From NCBI RefSeq assembly GCF_002217755.1, contig NZ_BCFL01000016.1:1098319-1162318 (forward strand): DNA of 64,000 nt. Reading direction: 5' to 3'. Below the pieces are notes generated by a model. That model worked only from the letters and a program-made list of their open reading frames with translations, made no database searches and was not told the origin of the DNA. Each line of letters begins with the position of its first letter. The first letter of the stretch is position 1. This DNA comes from Streptomyces hyaluromycini. GTDB lineage: Bacteria; Actinomycetota; Actinomycetes; Streptomycetales; Streptomycetaceae. Shown here in pieces: positions 53,801 through 61,800 of this stretch. A program made the position numbers and the translations under genes.

Positions 53801-54435
53801 GTGAACAGTCGCCACGGGTTGGGCAGCGGCGTTTGCTCGTCCGGCAGTTTCAGGAAGGCGGGCGCCAGCAGGCCGCGCTGTTGCGCCCAGCGGCGTAGCC
53901 ACCCGTCGGTTCCGAAGCTGTCGCCCAGTTCACACTTCAGCAGCTCGGCCACAGTCGACTGTCTGTAGTCGTACCGGTCACCGGTCCACGTGAAGAGCAT
54001 TTCGCGCCAGATCGTCTCGCAGGCGTCCGCGAGTTGGTCGAGTTCCACCGTCCCCAGCGGAATGCCGTCAGCCTTGGACTGGCCGATGACGAGGACACCC
54101 TGAGGACAGGTGACTGGTGGAAAGGCGATACCAGTGAGATGTCCCTCGCCGAATTCTCGGGGCTCCGCCCGCAGGGCCGCAGAATGGAGTCGGCTTTCCC
54201 GTCGGCGGCTCACCTGCACCGGCGGACAATATTTGATCACGCACCACCGCGGTCTGCGCGGCTGCTCGACGTTGGCCAACACAGCCTTCGCAAGCCGCGC
54301 TCCGGTGTGGCCGCGACGCAGTGTCCTGACGCTGCGGCTCTGGATCTCCAAGCCGCTGTCGAACAGCGACTCGACGATGGCCGACGCGACGGCAGCGCTT
54401 CCGAACTCGCGAGTCAGTTCTTCCAAGGCGGTCAT
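50824..54435 (-). CDS. Phosphotransferase-like - STAND NTPase - TPR protein (putative conflict-system sensor)
   Basis: 1203 residues, three parts. (1) 1-300: kinase/APH-like fold with a Gly loop LRRGHTGA (39-46), Lys68 in CVIKYC, HGDLHGDN (230-237) and IDL (Asp256). (2) About 415-770: STAND/NTPase with P-loop GPPGIGKT (446-453) and Walker B PVIVLD (527-532), then winged-helix-like RIEPALRALVAAGLVLERRD. (3) About 800-1190: TPR repeats (AALGDIYSYSGEFSSAQSVY, AALTGLAECRQRQGDYRHAI, AKWYADLDRIPDALTML). Such proteins oligomerise on sensing a trigger and activate an effector. ATG overlaps the stop of the S-4TM gene (ATGA). The kinase-like domain could phosphorylate or nucleotidylate a partner. Confidence 0.85.
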   Translation of the reverse strand: MTALEELTREFGSAAVASAIVESLFDSGLEIQSRSVRTLRRGHTGARLAKAVLANVEQPRRPRWCVIKYCPPVQVSRRRESRLHSAALRAEPREFGEGHLTGIAFPPVTCPQGVLVIGQSKADGIPLGTVELDQLADACETIWREMLFTWTGDRYDYRQSTVAELLKCELGDSFGTDGWLRRWAQQRGLLAPAFLKLPDEQTPLPNPWRLFTEDTPEAQREIDYLVGRTHGDLHGDNILVPERNKIVDPARFRLIDLATYDPQAPLSRDLATLLISLCWHQIGASSPDSRSTFLAYLEGDQRDKRLNDGMPGKVRKIIDALREPALQFVEDMSWDSEQWFGQVKVSLLAQAMLHSAYETGPPDARRWCARLAGRLTRALLGPMDPQAALSKHFDAGEDLKATGMVAPPTTGRPTPGRSLFVDRTDQRSRLRAALDDQVTSVIVVSGPPGIGKTALVREVLTELRWADPDEESSAVRWHDATPYGEIGVPTLVKDIEPPGSGQIAGRYARARLEIALDVLEETGGIRPVIVLDSAENLLKDRHVLRDSELDLALEAVQRRPHPLVKVVFVTQHVPEATSGVAWTEEACRISLGGLEAPSLREYFAVLDPSNKYGLAALPEDDLRRVHGRLAGNPRLAELLHAALSSNPTWLPVREIGAWLSSMSASEVHQRLVHKLVDHLPAEQQRAAEGLAALGVPADTEAVIGVLETYLPGPRIEPALRALVAAGLVLERRDGRRYLRKSEIGAILGRLAGDDRWADEGEPPTRRELLARAAAVLRNMQKDEDDVHGMVDLDMHFARVDLWLRAGMYQEAHSVIDSMDALVRHWGSGAELRTQREALRGRLGDDRQSAMMNLAALGDIYSYSGEFSSAQSVYTDALAIAKGDQNREAIRKIHINMGYMFWEHGHLAEAEERYGWALGLAGEDDDDDGDRAAALTGLAECRQRQGDYRHAIMDALSAFEAACEADPEAAYDVALRLAKWYADLDRIPDALTMLARCDELVAARPNPLRQAKLLSLKAELYIYRDRYGEARSAAERAIDIARSRRDPVTLRRALTVLALTYMHMRDFPAARKEIEESARYRVAGKEISDLALRGIIAHRCGSPGTARDLFHQLRDETNNRTRADANDLVAWDFTGIAQCYSVLVDGEEPERALEAFRRARPESAEETPGLDDLLRFMVETLAKGDPRLEPVLTELARMRPGRAG

Positions 54436-55328
54436 GACCGGGGGAACCTCGTTGCCAGTTCCTGCATCCTGATCTGGAAATCGCCCTTGTCCTGGTCGTG
54501 GTAGCGCCGGAAGTACCAGGCCGGCAGACGCGGCTGCAGCCTCCGCATCTGGTAGAGCGTGTCCTGTACCTGGCGGGCAAAGCAGGTCAGCGCGGCCTGA
54601 GTGGCGATCACTGGGGACGCGGGGTCGTCGATGACCGCACGCACCAGCCCCAGGACGCGCAGCCGCTCCTGAATGCTCGCCATCTGAGTGCGGTACATCT
54701 CCAGGCACAGGAGCAGCAGGCCGAGCGAGGGCACGAACCATCCGGTGACCAGGCGGCTTACCGACGCTCCGGTGGCGAAGGAAAGCAGGACACCCGCCGT
54801 GGACCACACCACCAGCACACCGAGCATCAGTTGGGCGAAGCGAAGCCGAATCCGGGATCCCCACGCCAGATTCTGTTCCAGGCAGAAGAGCACGTCGTAG
54901 GGCTCGGCGGCGTCCACTACGAGGTAGTAGCCCCTCAGCCGGTCCTCGCCACCGCGAAATCGCCGACTGAGTCGGCTCACCTCGTCGTCGCCGATCCGGT
55001 TACCGACCGCCACGCTGTTCCACGGCAGGCCGAGCACGTCGGCGTCGAACATCTCCTGAAGAGTCGCAGCGATCCGGAGGTATCGCTCGGCCCAGGGGGC
55101 CATCACTCCCACGTAAAGCGCGGCCCAGAGAGTGCCACCGAGGGTAATGGCGGTGCCGTACCGCGAACCCGAGCCGGTCAGCAGGCCGGCGACAGCCAAG
55201 GCGATCGAGACGCCCAAGCTCAGAGTCTGCGCCCGCTGGTTGCGGAGGTGAGCCACGGCGATGGCTTTGAGTAAGCGCATGGCCGCGGCACTCTCCTGCT
55301 GGTCCGCGATGGGATGGCTACTCGTCAA
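54432..55328 (-). CDS. S-4TM family putative pore-forming effector
   Basis: 298 residues. Four membrane helices in two pairs (about 36-55, 60-80, 165-188, 192-212). Between them the family core: LRIAATLQEMFDADVLGLPW ending in N (84-104), SRRFRGGEDRLRGYY, and DVLFCLEQNLAWGSRIRLRF. S-4TM proteins were defined as membrane effectors linked to nucleotide-signal (SMODS-type) conflict systems and are thought to open pores and kill or arrest the cell. Here no nucleotidyltransferase of that class is present; instead the gene is coupled by ATGA overlap to the phosphotransferase-STAND gene. Start TTG at 55328 with GGGGGAGG five bases upstream. Confidence 0.85.
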   Translation of the reverse strand: MTSSHPIADQQESAAAMRLLKAIAVAHLRNQRAQTLSLGVSIALAVAGLLTGSGSRYGTAITLGGTLWAALYVGVMAPWAERYLRIAATLQEMFDADVLGLPWNSVAVGNRIGDDEVSRLSRRFRGGEDRLRGYYLVVDAAEPYDVLFCLEQNLAWGSRIRLRFAQLMLGVLVVWSTAGVLLSFATGASVSRLVTGWFVPSLGLLLLCLEMYRTQMASIQERLRVLGLVRAVIDDPASPVIATQAALTCFARQVQDTLYQMRRLQPRLPAWYFRRYHDQDKGDFQIRMQELATRFPRS

Positions 55329-55759
55329 CGTCCCTCCCCCGTGTGCAGATCCAGATAGCGAGTTTCACACGTCTGGTAGCCCTGGCGATACAGTCAGTTG
55401 GCCCCGGTAACTGACTGTGTGCCCGCACCTGGCCGTCTCGGTGACGCCTCCGTGCACGACGGCGAATTCCTTCCGCACCGGTCGACCCCTGTCAGAGAAG
55501 AAAGCGGCATGTGCCAGGTCCCGGGTGGATGATTCACGCCGCTTGCGCGCGGAATCTGGAACCCTTCGGCTCAAGAAGCAAAGGCAGGTGGTCCGAAAGG
55601 CCAGAAGCGCTCCGACAGCCGTTGTACGTAGTCCCGCATGACGAAGTTCCACTGGTGGCTCGGCGGGCTTCGACCCGAGCGCCGCATGTCGTCAGGCCCC
55701 CGACCGCCTACCTGCAGACACTCGCGCCCGCCTGGTTCGAAGACCGGCCGTTCTTGGTG
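55329..55759. other. Intergenic region upstream of the S-4TM/STAND operon
   Basis: 431 bases between two minus-strand genes. It should hold the promoter of the S-4TM operon. The inverted repeat at 55390-55418 is its clearest structure. Frames on either strand lack start signals and domains. Confidence 0.5.
55390..55418. promoter_or_regulatory. Inverted repeat ACAGTCAGTT-N9-AACTGACTGT
   Basis: Perfect 10-bp arms, 62 bases upstream of the TTG start of the S-4TM gene. Could be an operator, perhaps for the convergent LuxR-type regulator of the same island, or a terminator for the ATPase gene ending at 55760, though 340 bases away. Confidence 0.5.
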
Positions 55760-57265
55760 TCAGCCGCCGTAGAGGGCGGGGAGATCGATCAGAAGCAGAT
55801 CGTCACGACGATCGGCGAGCTCGACCAGGTCGGGGTAGAAGCCGTGCAGCGAGTACAAGGCCAGGGTGGTGGCCGTGATGTCGTATCCCTGGTCCCCGAG
55901 CAGCCCACGGATACGTTCCAGGCGCTCCAGGTCACCGCTCCCTCGCCGGGCGGCCGTCGCCTTGGCCTCGCCCAACAGCGCGATCCTGGCGCGGGGAGCC
56001 TGCGGGCGCTCACCAGCGGCAAGGGCGATGACATCGACCTCGTGCTTCGTCCGGGCGGCCTGGTCGGCAACCTCCGTGGTGCCGACAGGGCCGGGCAGCC
56101 CACCGGGCAGCACGGTGTGGGCGTAACGACGGGTGAAGTCGCGGGCCAAGTCCTCGAAGTGCGGCCCGAGAATCTTGGAGTTGAAGGTCGGAGCGGCCTG
56201 CTGCCACACCTGCTCGGCGAAGCCCTGCTCCACGGCGGCGGCCTGCGGGAGGGTGATGAGCTGGTTGAAGCGGATGACGGGGTCGGCGAGGGTGATGACG
56301 GGGTGCCTGGAGCGGAGGATGTCCTGTTCCCGCCGGATGTAGCCGGTGGATTCGAGCACTCCGAGCGGGTGAGCGACGGCGTTGCGGGGGCGCTCCAGGG
56401 CGGCACCGATCTTGCTGGGTGTGCTGGCCCCGTTCGCGATCGCGGTGAGGATGTCGTAGTACAGCGTGTGCTGCGTGATCCTCGGGTCCTCACGCAGCAG
56501 GTACTCGGTCTCGGTACGCGAGTACACCGCCCGCCCCGGATCCAGCAGCGTCCGGGTGAGCCAAGCGTCGAAGCCGTCGTCCGGATGCGGCCGGGCAGCC
56601 ACCGGCCGGTAGCCGGGGGCTCCACCCAGGACCGCGTGCACCTTCAGCGCGGTCAGGGGGTCGGTGATCTGCCAGAAGGCCCGGCTGTCCCGGTAGTCGA
56701 AGGCACCCAGCCGCAGATCGACCACGGCACGTCCTCGCAGCGGCTTGGTCCCCGAAAGCAGTTCGTGCATGACGCTCATCGCGGAGCCGCACAGGATCAG
56801 CCGCGGCCCCGACCCGGCACCAGGCCGGGCACCCCGCTGGCGCTCGTCATAGAGCTGCTGCAGCAGCCCCGGGATTTCAGGTGAGTGCTGGAGCAAGTAC
56901 GGCAACTCGTCGATCACCAAGAGCGGGTGGGACGAACGGGCGGTCACATCAAGGGCGTTGGAGAGGACGTCACGCCAGTCGGTCAGACGCAGGCTTCCCG
57001 GCCTCAGGCCGGCATGGACGGCGACCGCGTCACTGAACCGCTGGATCGCGGGCAGCCGTCCCTCCTCCCGCACCGCTGTGACGTACAGGCCACCGACCCG
57101 CTCGGACAGGGCCTGCAGAAGGTACGACTTCCCATGTCGCCGCCGCCCCGACACGATGCCGAGCCGCATCGCCGGATCCGGATCGGTCAGGAACTCCGCG
57201 AGGAGATCCCACTCCCGGCTCCGGTCGACCACGTCGTCCGGCTTGGTCAGCAGGCTCACCTTCAC
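55760..57265 (-). CDS. AAA (ATPase_2-type) ATPase with C-terminal PD-(D/E)XK-like domain (DUF234-like)
   Basis: 501 residues. N-terminal P-loop GRRRHGKS (40-47), Walker B LLVIDE (115-120), sensor-like LILCGSAMSVMHELL, then a winged helix (TPSKIGAALERPRNAVAHPL, LESTGYIRREQDI). The C-terminal 160 residues have EDLARDFTRRYA, EVDVIAL (Asp411) and LLGEAKAT (Glu433, Lys435), the restriction-endonuclease-like arrangement seen in DUF234-type relatives of archaeal ATPases. Function in this family is poorly known; mobile-element or defence roles are suspected. GTG at 57265 follows GGAGG by four bases. Confidence 0.83.
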   Translation of the reverse strand: MKVSLLTKPDDVVDRSREWDLLAEFLTDPDPAMRLGIVSGRRRHGKSYLLQALSERVGGLYVTAVREEGRLPAIQRFSDAVAVHAGLRPGSLRLTDWRDVLSNALDVTARSSHPLLVIDELPYLLQHSPEIPGLLQQLYDERQRGARPGAGSGPRLILCGSAMSVMHELLSGTKPLRGRAVVDLRLGAFDYRDSRAFWQITDPLTALKVHAVLGGAPGYRPVAARPHPDDGFDAWLTRTLLDPGRAVYSRTETEYLLREDPRITQHTLYYDILTAIANGASTPSKIGAALERPRNAVAHPLGVLESTGYIRREQDILRSRHPVITLADPVIRFNQLITLPQAAAVEQGFAEQVWQQAAPTFNSKILGPHFEDLARDFTRRYAHTVLPGGLPGPVGTTEVADQAARTKHEVDVIALAAGERPQAPRARIALLGEAKATAARRGSGDLERLERIRGLLGDQGYDITATTLALYSLHGFYPDLVELADRRDDLLLIDLPALYGG

Positions 57266-57928
57266 TCGCCCTCCTACACATACACATCGACTGCGACGGA
57301 TTATGTCTAAGTGTACTTCGACAAAAATCGGGATACTGGATTTACACCTGCCCACCAACACACGATGGTTTGCCGCATGACCAACGCGTGACCAACAGCA
57401 GTCAGGAACAGTCAGGAACACCCAGATGAGGGCCAATCCCGGCAGTAGATGAGACCCTGCCCCCAGACAGGAAAGTGCCAGGTCAAAGGGCCTTTATTGC
57501 CTGGTCGGGCCAGGGGTGGCGGCCCCGGCCGTTGCTTCGGTTCTACCGCTCCGATCTGGGGTTTTGCGCGGATTTCGGGACCCTCGCGACCAGCGCGCGA
57601 CCAGCGGGCCGAACGCTTCATCTGATCTTGTCCAGCACGTTGCCCCAAGCCGCCCCGGACGCCGGCTTGCGGGCCCCTGCGGCTGAGCGCTTGCCGTACT
57701 GGGCCATGGTTCGGCCCGGCGTGTGGTCCCTCTCACTGCCCGAGACCCCTGCGGCCGGAGCCACGGCGAGCCGGCCCATGCGCACGGATTCCGCGCCTGG
57801 CCGCTTTCACGTCGGCCGCCCTCGGTGAGTGACGTTTGGTCAGGACCGGACGCTGTGTCTACGGGTCACCTGTGCGACAGGTGTGACAGGTCCGACAGTC
57901 ATGAGTGTCTTTCTAGGGGTGGGGACGA
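57266..57928. other. Right border of the repeat-flanked island
   Basis: 663 bases without a supported gene. It contains the ATPase promoter, the motif GACCAACGCGTGACCAAC near 57380 (compare GGCCAACGCGTAGCCAAC near 49371 at the left end), tandem CAGTCAGGAACA near 57401-57421, and the right 30-bp repeat. After 57840, ACAGGTGTGACAGGTCCGACAG precedes the amidase gene. Confidence 0.5.
57513..57542 (+). repeat. Direct repeat, right copy (possible attR)
   Basis: Identical to 49306-49335 in all 30 bases and in the same orientation, 8.2 kb away. Imperfect similarity continues to about 57690. Confidence 0.6.
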
Positions 57929-60232
57929 GTGAGTCCACGCGCAAAGCGTGCGTACAGGCCGTTGAGCATGAAGCGACGGGCGTGGCTGACGCTCGGTGCG
58001 GTGGTCCTGGGCGGCGGGGGTGTGGTGACGTACGCCGTCGCCAGCCCGTCCGCCGGCCACGGCGCCGAGGGGCGGGCCAAGCGGCCGGTGAAGATCTACG
58101 ACCTGGCGCTGAAGGGCGGTGCGATTGGCGAGCGGGAGCTGCCGCGTACGGACACCGAGCAGTTCTCGTTGCTCGGTGTGTCCTGGACGGGGTCGACGAA
58201 GCGGCTGCACGGCACGGCCCAGGTGCGCACCCGGAGCGTCGGCACCGGGGAGTGGACCGCCTGGCAGGACCTGGAGGCGGCCGACCCGCTGGAGGACCCG
58301 GAGGCCGGGCCCGACGCGCGCGGCGCGTCCGAGCCGCTGTGGGTCGGCCCCTCCGACGGTGTCCAGGTCCAGGTCGTCCACCAGGACGGCTCCACCAGCA
58401 CCGGTCTGCCCAAGGGGCTCCAGGTGAACCTGGTCGACCCCGGGGTGGCGACCGCCGCGGAGACGAAGGCCGAACCGGCCGCGTACGTGGCGGAGGGCAC
58501 CCCGAGCGACAGCGCGTCGCCCGCCGACAGCGCGTCGCCCGCCGACTCCGCCTCGCCCGGCGAGTCCGTGACGGCCTCCGCCCCGGCTTCCCCGAGTGAC
58601 AGCGCGTCGGCGGCACCGAGCGACTCGGCCTCCGCGTCCGCGTCCCCCTCGTCGTCGGCTTCGCAGAGCGCGTCCGCGAGCCCGTCGGCCACCACGCCCA
58701 GCGCGCCGCCGTCCACCGTCCCCGAGCCGCCGATCGTCTCCCGCGCCGGCTGGGGCGCCGACGAGTCGCTGAGCCCGGACCCGTCGGACTACAACGCCGA
58801 CGTGAAGGCCGTCTTCGTCCACCACACGGACGGCACCAACGACTACACGTGCTCGGAATCCCCGGCGATCGTCCGGGCCATCTACGCGTACCACACGCAG
58901 ACCGAGCACTGGAACGACATCGGCTACAACTTCCTGGTCGACAAGTGCGGCACGATCTTCGAGGGCCGCAAGGGCGGTGTCGACAAGCCGGTGCTCGGCG
59001 CGCACACCTACGGCTGGAACCGGGAGTCGGCCGGTATCGCGGTGCTCGGTGACTACACCGACGCCGGCGCCACGGACGCGGCCCTGGAATCGGTCGCCCG
59101 GATCGCCGCCTGGAAGCTCGGGCAGTACGGCGCCGACCCCGCCGGCACCGTCAAGCTCACGGCGGGCGCGACCCAGACGAACTTCTTCGGCACCAGCTTC
59201 ACTTCGGGTACCGCGTACACGTTCAACCGGATCTCCGGTCACCGCGACGGCTACAACACCCAGTGCCCCGGCAACTCCCTCTACCCCCAGCTGCCCACGA
59301 TCCGCGCCTGGGCGGCCGGCCCGGTGCAGGACCTGAAGCTCACCTCGCTGTCCGGCGCGGCCCTGTCCGGCTCGACGTACTACACAAAGGGCACGATCAC
59401 CGCGAAGTGGTCGACCACCACGCCGGGTTCGCTGATCTCGAAGTTCGAGGTGCTGGTGGACGGCAAGGCCGCCGCCACCGCCTCCGGCACGGCCACCTCG
59501 GCGAGCGCCACGCTCGGCGCGGGCAGCCACACCGTCGCCGTACGGGCCGTGCACCAGTCGGGCAGGAACACGACGACCGCCGCGCTGACCGTCGTCACCG
59601 ACACCACCGCGCCCACCTTCACCACCGCGCCGAAGCTCTCCCTGCGCACCGGCACGGTCAGCACCACCGCCGTCCCGGTCACCCTCGGCTGGAAGGCCGC
59701 CGACGACGCGGCCCTGAAGTCGGTGAGCCTGCTCTCCCCGACCACGGCCACCTTCGGCCCGACCACGACCGGCTCCAGCCGCACCGCCAAGTCCGGCTCG
59801 GCCGCCACCTGGTCGATGAAGGCGTACGACTACGCGGGCAACACCCGTACCTCGTCCCCGTCCTTCACGCCGGTGATCCTGCAGGAGACCTCGGCCGTCA
59901 GGTCCGGTACCTGGACGGCCCGTTCGTCCACCAACTACCTGGGCGGCAAGTCGTACTCCAGCACGTCCAAGGGCGCGAGCCTGAGCTGGACCTTCACCGG
60001 CCGGTCCGCGTCCTGGGTGGTCTCACGGGCGTCCACGTCGGGTCAGGCGTACGTGTACGTCGACGGCACCAAGGTCACGACCGTCGACCTGAAGTCCTCG
60101 ACCACCTCGTACCGCCAGGCAATCTGGACCAAGACCTGGTCGAGCAGCGCCAAGCACACCGTGAAGATCGTCGTGGTCGGCACCAGCGGCCGCCCGACGG
60201 TCACGACGGACGGCCTGGTCTACATCAAGTAG
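57929..60232 (+). CDS. Secreted N-acetylmuramoyl-L-alanine amidase, PGRP type
   Basis: 767 residues. An uncleaved or weak signal (MKRRAWLTLGAVVLGGGGVV after 13 basic residues), an N-terminal domain of about 170 residues, a Ser/Ala/Asp/Pro-rich linker (about 190-265), then the amidase_2/PGRP domain: IVSRAGWGADESL, AVFVHHTDGTNDY (Zn His), HTQTEHWNDIGYNFLVDKCG, AHTYGWNRESAGIAVLGDYT, and SGHRDGYNTQCPGNSLY (Zn His and Cys). Ig-like C-terminal repeats follow. It cleaves the sugar-peptide bond of peptidoglycan outside the cell. GTG at 57929 is used; ATG at 57968 is possible. Only one base separates it from the convergent MFS gene end. Confidence 0.9.
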   Translation: MSPRAKRAYRPLSMKRRAWLTLGAVVLGGGGVVTYAVASPSAGHGAEGRAKRPVKIYDLALKGGAIGERELPRTDTEQFSLLGVSWTGSTKRLHGTAQVRTRSVGTGEWTAWQDLEAADPLEDPEAGPDARGASEPLWVGPSDGVQVQVVHQDGSTSTGLPKGLQVNLVDPGVATAAETKAEPAAYVAEGTPSDSASPADSASPADSASPGESVTASAPASPSDSASAAPSDSASASASPSSSASQSASASPSATTPSAPPSTVPEPPIVSRAGWGADESLSPDPSDYNADVKAVFVHHTDGTNDYTCSESPAIVRAIYAYHTQTEHWNDIGYNFLVDKCGTIFEGRKGGVDKPVLGAHTYGWNRESAGIAVLGDYTDAGATDAALESVARIAAWKLGQYGADPAGTVKLTAGATQTNFFGTSFTSGTAYTFNRISGHRDGYNTQCPGNSLYPQLPTIRAWAAGPVQDLKLTSLSGAALSGSTYYTKGTITAKWSTTTPGSLISKFEVLVDGKAAATASGTATSASATLGAGSHTVAVRAVHQSGRNTTTAALTVVTDTTAPTFTTAPKLSLRTGTVSTTAVPVTLGWKAADDAALKSVSLLSPTTATFGPTTTGSSRTAKSGSAATWSMKAYDYAGNTRTSSPSFTPVILQETSAVRSGTWTARSSTNYLGGKSYSSTSKGASLSWTFTGRSASWVVSRASTSGQAYVYVDGTKVTTVDLKSSTTSYRQAIWTKTWSSSAKHTVKIVVVGTSGRPTVTTDGLVYIK

Positions 60233-60233
60233 C

Positions 60234-61706
60234 TCAGGTGGCCGAGTCCACCGGTTCGGGCGTCCGCTCCTGCGCGGTTTGCGGGACGGGCGCCCGGTCC
60301 GCGTTCACGACCACGCCGGCGATCAGGGCGCCCAGCAGCAGCGCGGCCATCGCCCACCAGGTGGCCACGTTGAAGCCGTGCACCGCGGCCTTCGCCGCCA
60401 GCAGCGTCCGGTCCGGGATGGTCGCGGCGTGCGCAGTGGCGTACCGGGTGGTGACGCTCGCGGCGATGGTGTTGAGGAGTGCCGTGCCGATCGAACCGCC
60501 CACCTGCTGGGCGGTGTTGAAGGTGGCCGAGGCCGCGCCCGAGTCCCGTGGGGCGACGTTGCCGGTGGCCAGGGAGACGGAGGTCATCATCGCCGTGCCC
60601 ATGCCGAGGCCGAGCATCAGCATGCCGGGCAGGATGTGCGAGGCGTACGCCGGCTCGACCCCGACCTGGGCTATCAGCGCCAGCGCGCCGGCGGCCAGCA
60701 GCAGTCCGGGCACGATCAGCACGCGGGGCGGGACCCGGTTCAGCAGCCGGGCGGCGACCTGGGTGGAGCCGGTGACCATGCCGACGGTGAGGGGGAGATA
60801 GGCGACGCCGGTCTTCACGGGCGAGTAGCCGAGGACGCGTTGCATGTAGTACGTCAGGAAGAGGAAGACGCCGAACATGCCGACGGTCACCAGCAGCACG
60901 GTGAGGAACGCGCCGATGCGCTGCCGGTCCCGTACGACGGTCATCGGGAGCAGCGGGACCGGGGCGCGGGTCTGCCAGAAACCGAAGAGGCCGAGCAGCG
61001 CGACCCCGCCGATCAGCAGCGCCAGGACCAGGCCGTCGGTCCAGCTCCGGGACTCCGCCTCGGAGAAGCCGTAGACCAGGGCGAGCATGCCGGCCGAGCC
61101 GAGCAGGGCGCCGGGGACGTCGAGGCGGGCGTCGGGATGGCGGCCGCCGCCGGGCAGCAGGACCCAGGCGCCGGCGAAGGCCACCAGGGCGATCGGCACG
61201 TTGACGTACAGGCACCAGCGCCAGTCCAGGTACTGGGTGAGGAAGCCGCCCGCGAGCAGCCCGACCGCGGCGCCCGCGCCGATGATGGCGCCGAAGATGC
61301 CGAACGCCTTCCCGCGGTCCTTCGGGTCGGTGAACGTCGTCGCGAGCAGCGACAGCGCGGCCGGGGCGAGCAGTGCGGCGAACACGCCCTGCAGGGCCCG
61401 CGCCCCGAACAGCATCCCCTGGTTCACCGCGGCCCCGCCGAGCGCGGAGGCGGCCGCGAAGCCGACCAGGCCGGTCATGAACGCGACCCTGCGGCCGGCG
61501 AGGTCGGCGATCCGGCCGCCGAGCAGCAGCAGTCCGCCGAAGGCGAGGGTGTAGGAGGTGATCACCCATTGCCGGTTGCCGTCGGACATGTGCAGGGCGA
61601 CCTGGGCGGAGGGGAGCGCGATGTTGACGATGGTCATGTCGAGCACGACCATCAGCTGGGCCAGTGCGATGACGACGAGGGCCCACCAGCGTCGGTTGTC
61701 GGCCAT
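60234..61706 (-). CDS. DHA2-type MFS multidrug transporter (EmrB/QacA-like)
   Basis: 490 residues, 14 membrane helices. VVIALAQLMVVLDMTIVNIA-LPS is the DHA2 helix-1 motif with Asp, followed by GGRIADLAGRRVAFMTGLVG (motif A) and GGFLTQYLDWRWCLYVNVPI (motif C/D2 region). It exports drugs or metabolites with protons. ATG at 61706 begins the normal family N-terminus; a GTG at 61727 is also open. No regulator is adjacent. Confidence 0.9.
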   Translation of the reverse strand: MADNRRWWALVVIALAQLMVVLDMTIVNIALPSAQVALHMSDGNRQWVITSYTLAFGGLLLLGGRIADLAGRRVAFMTGLVGFAAASALGGAAVNQGMLFGARALQGVFAALLAPAALSLLATTFTDPKDRGKAFGIFGAIIGAGAAVGLLAGGFLTQYLDWRWCLYVNVPIALVAFAGAWVLLPGGGRHPDARLDVPGALLGSAGMLALVYGFSEAESRSWTDGLVLALLIGGVALLGLFGFWQTRAPVPLLPMTVVRDRQRIGAFLTVLLVTVGMFGVFLFLTYYMQRVLGYSPVKTGVAYLPLTVGMVTGSTQVAARLLNRVPPRVLIVPGLLLAAGALALIAQVGVEPAYASHILPGMLMLGLGMGTAMMTSVSLATGNVAPRDSGAASATFNTAQQVGGSIGTALLNTIAASVTTRYATAHAATIPDRTLLAAKAAVHGFNVATWWAMAALLLGALIAGVVVNADRAPVPQTAQERTPEPVDSAT

Positions 61707-61800
61707 GGGCCAATCGTGCTCCCCCACCGACCACTTGGGAACGCCCGCGTCTCCTATTTCGGTTTTTTTGCCGAGCCTCCCGCCGCCCCGGCCCCTCCCG

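Noticed and set aside
55511..55760. Small plus-strand frames between the S-4TM and ATPase genes
   Set aside because: No start signals, no domain and no codon-position bias evident by eye.
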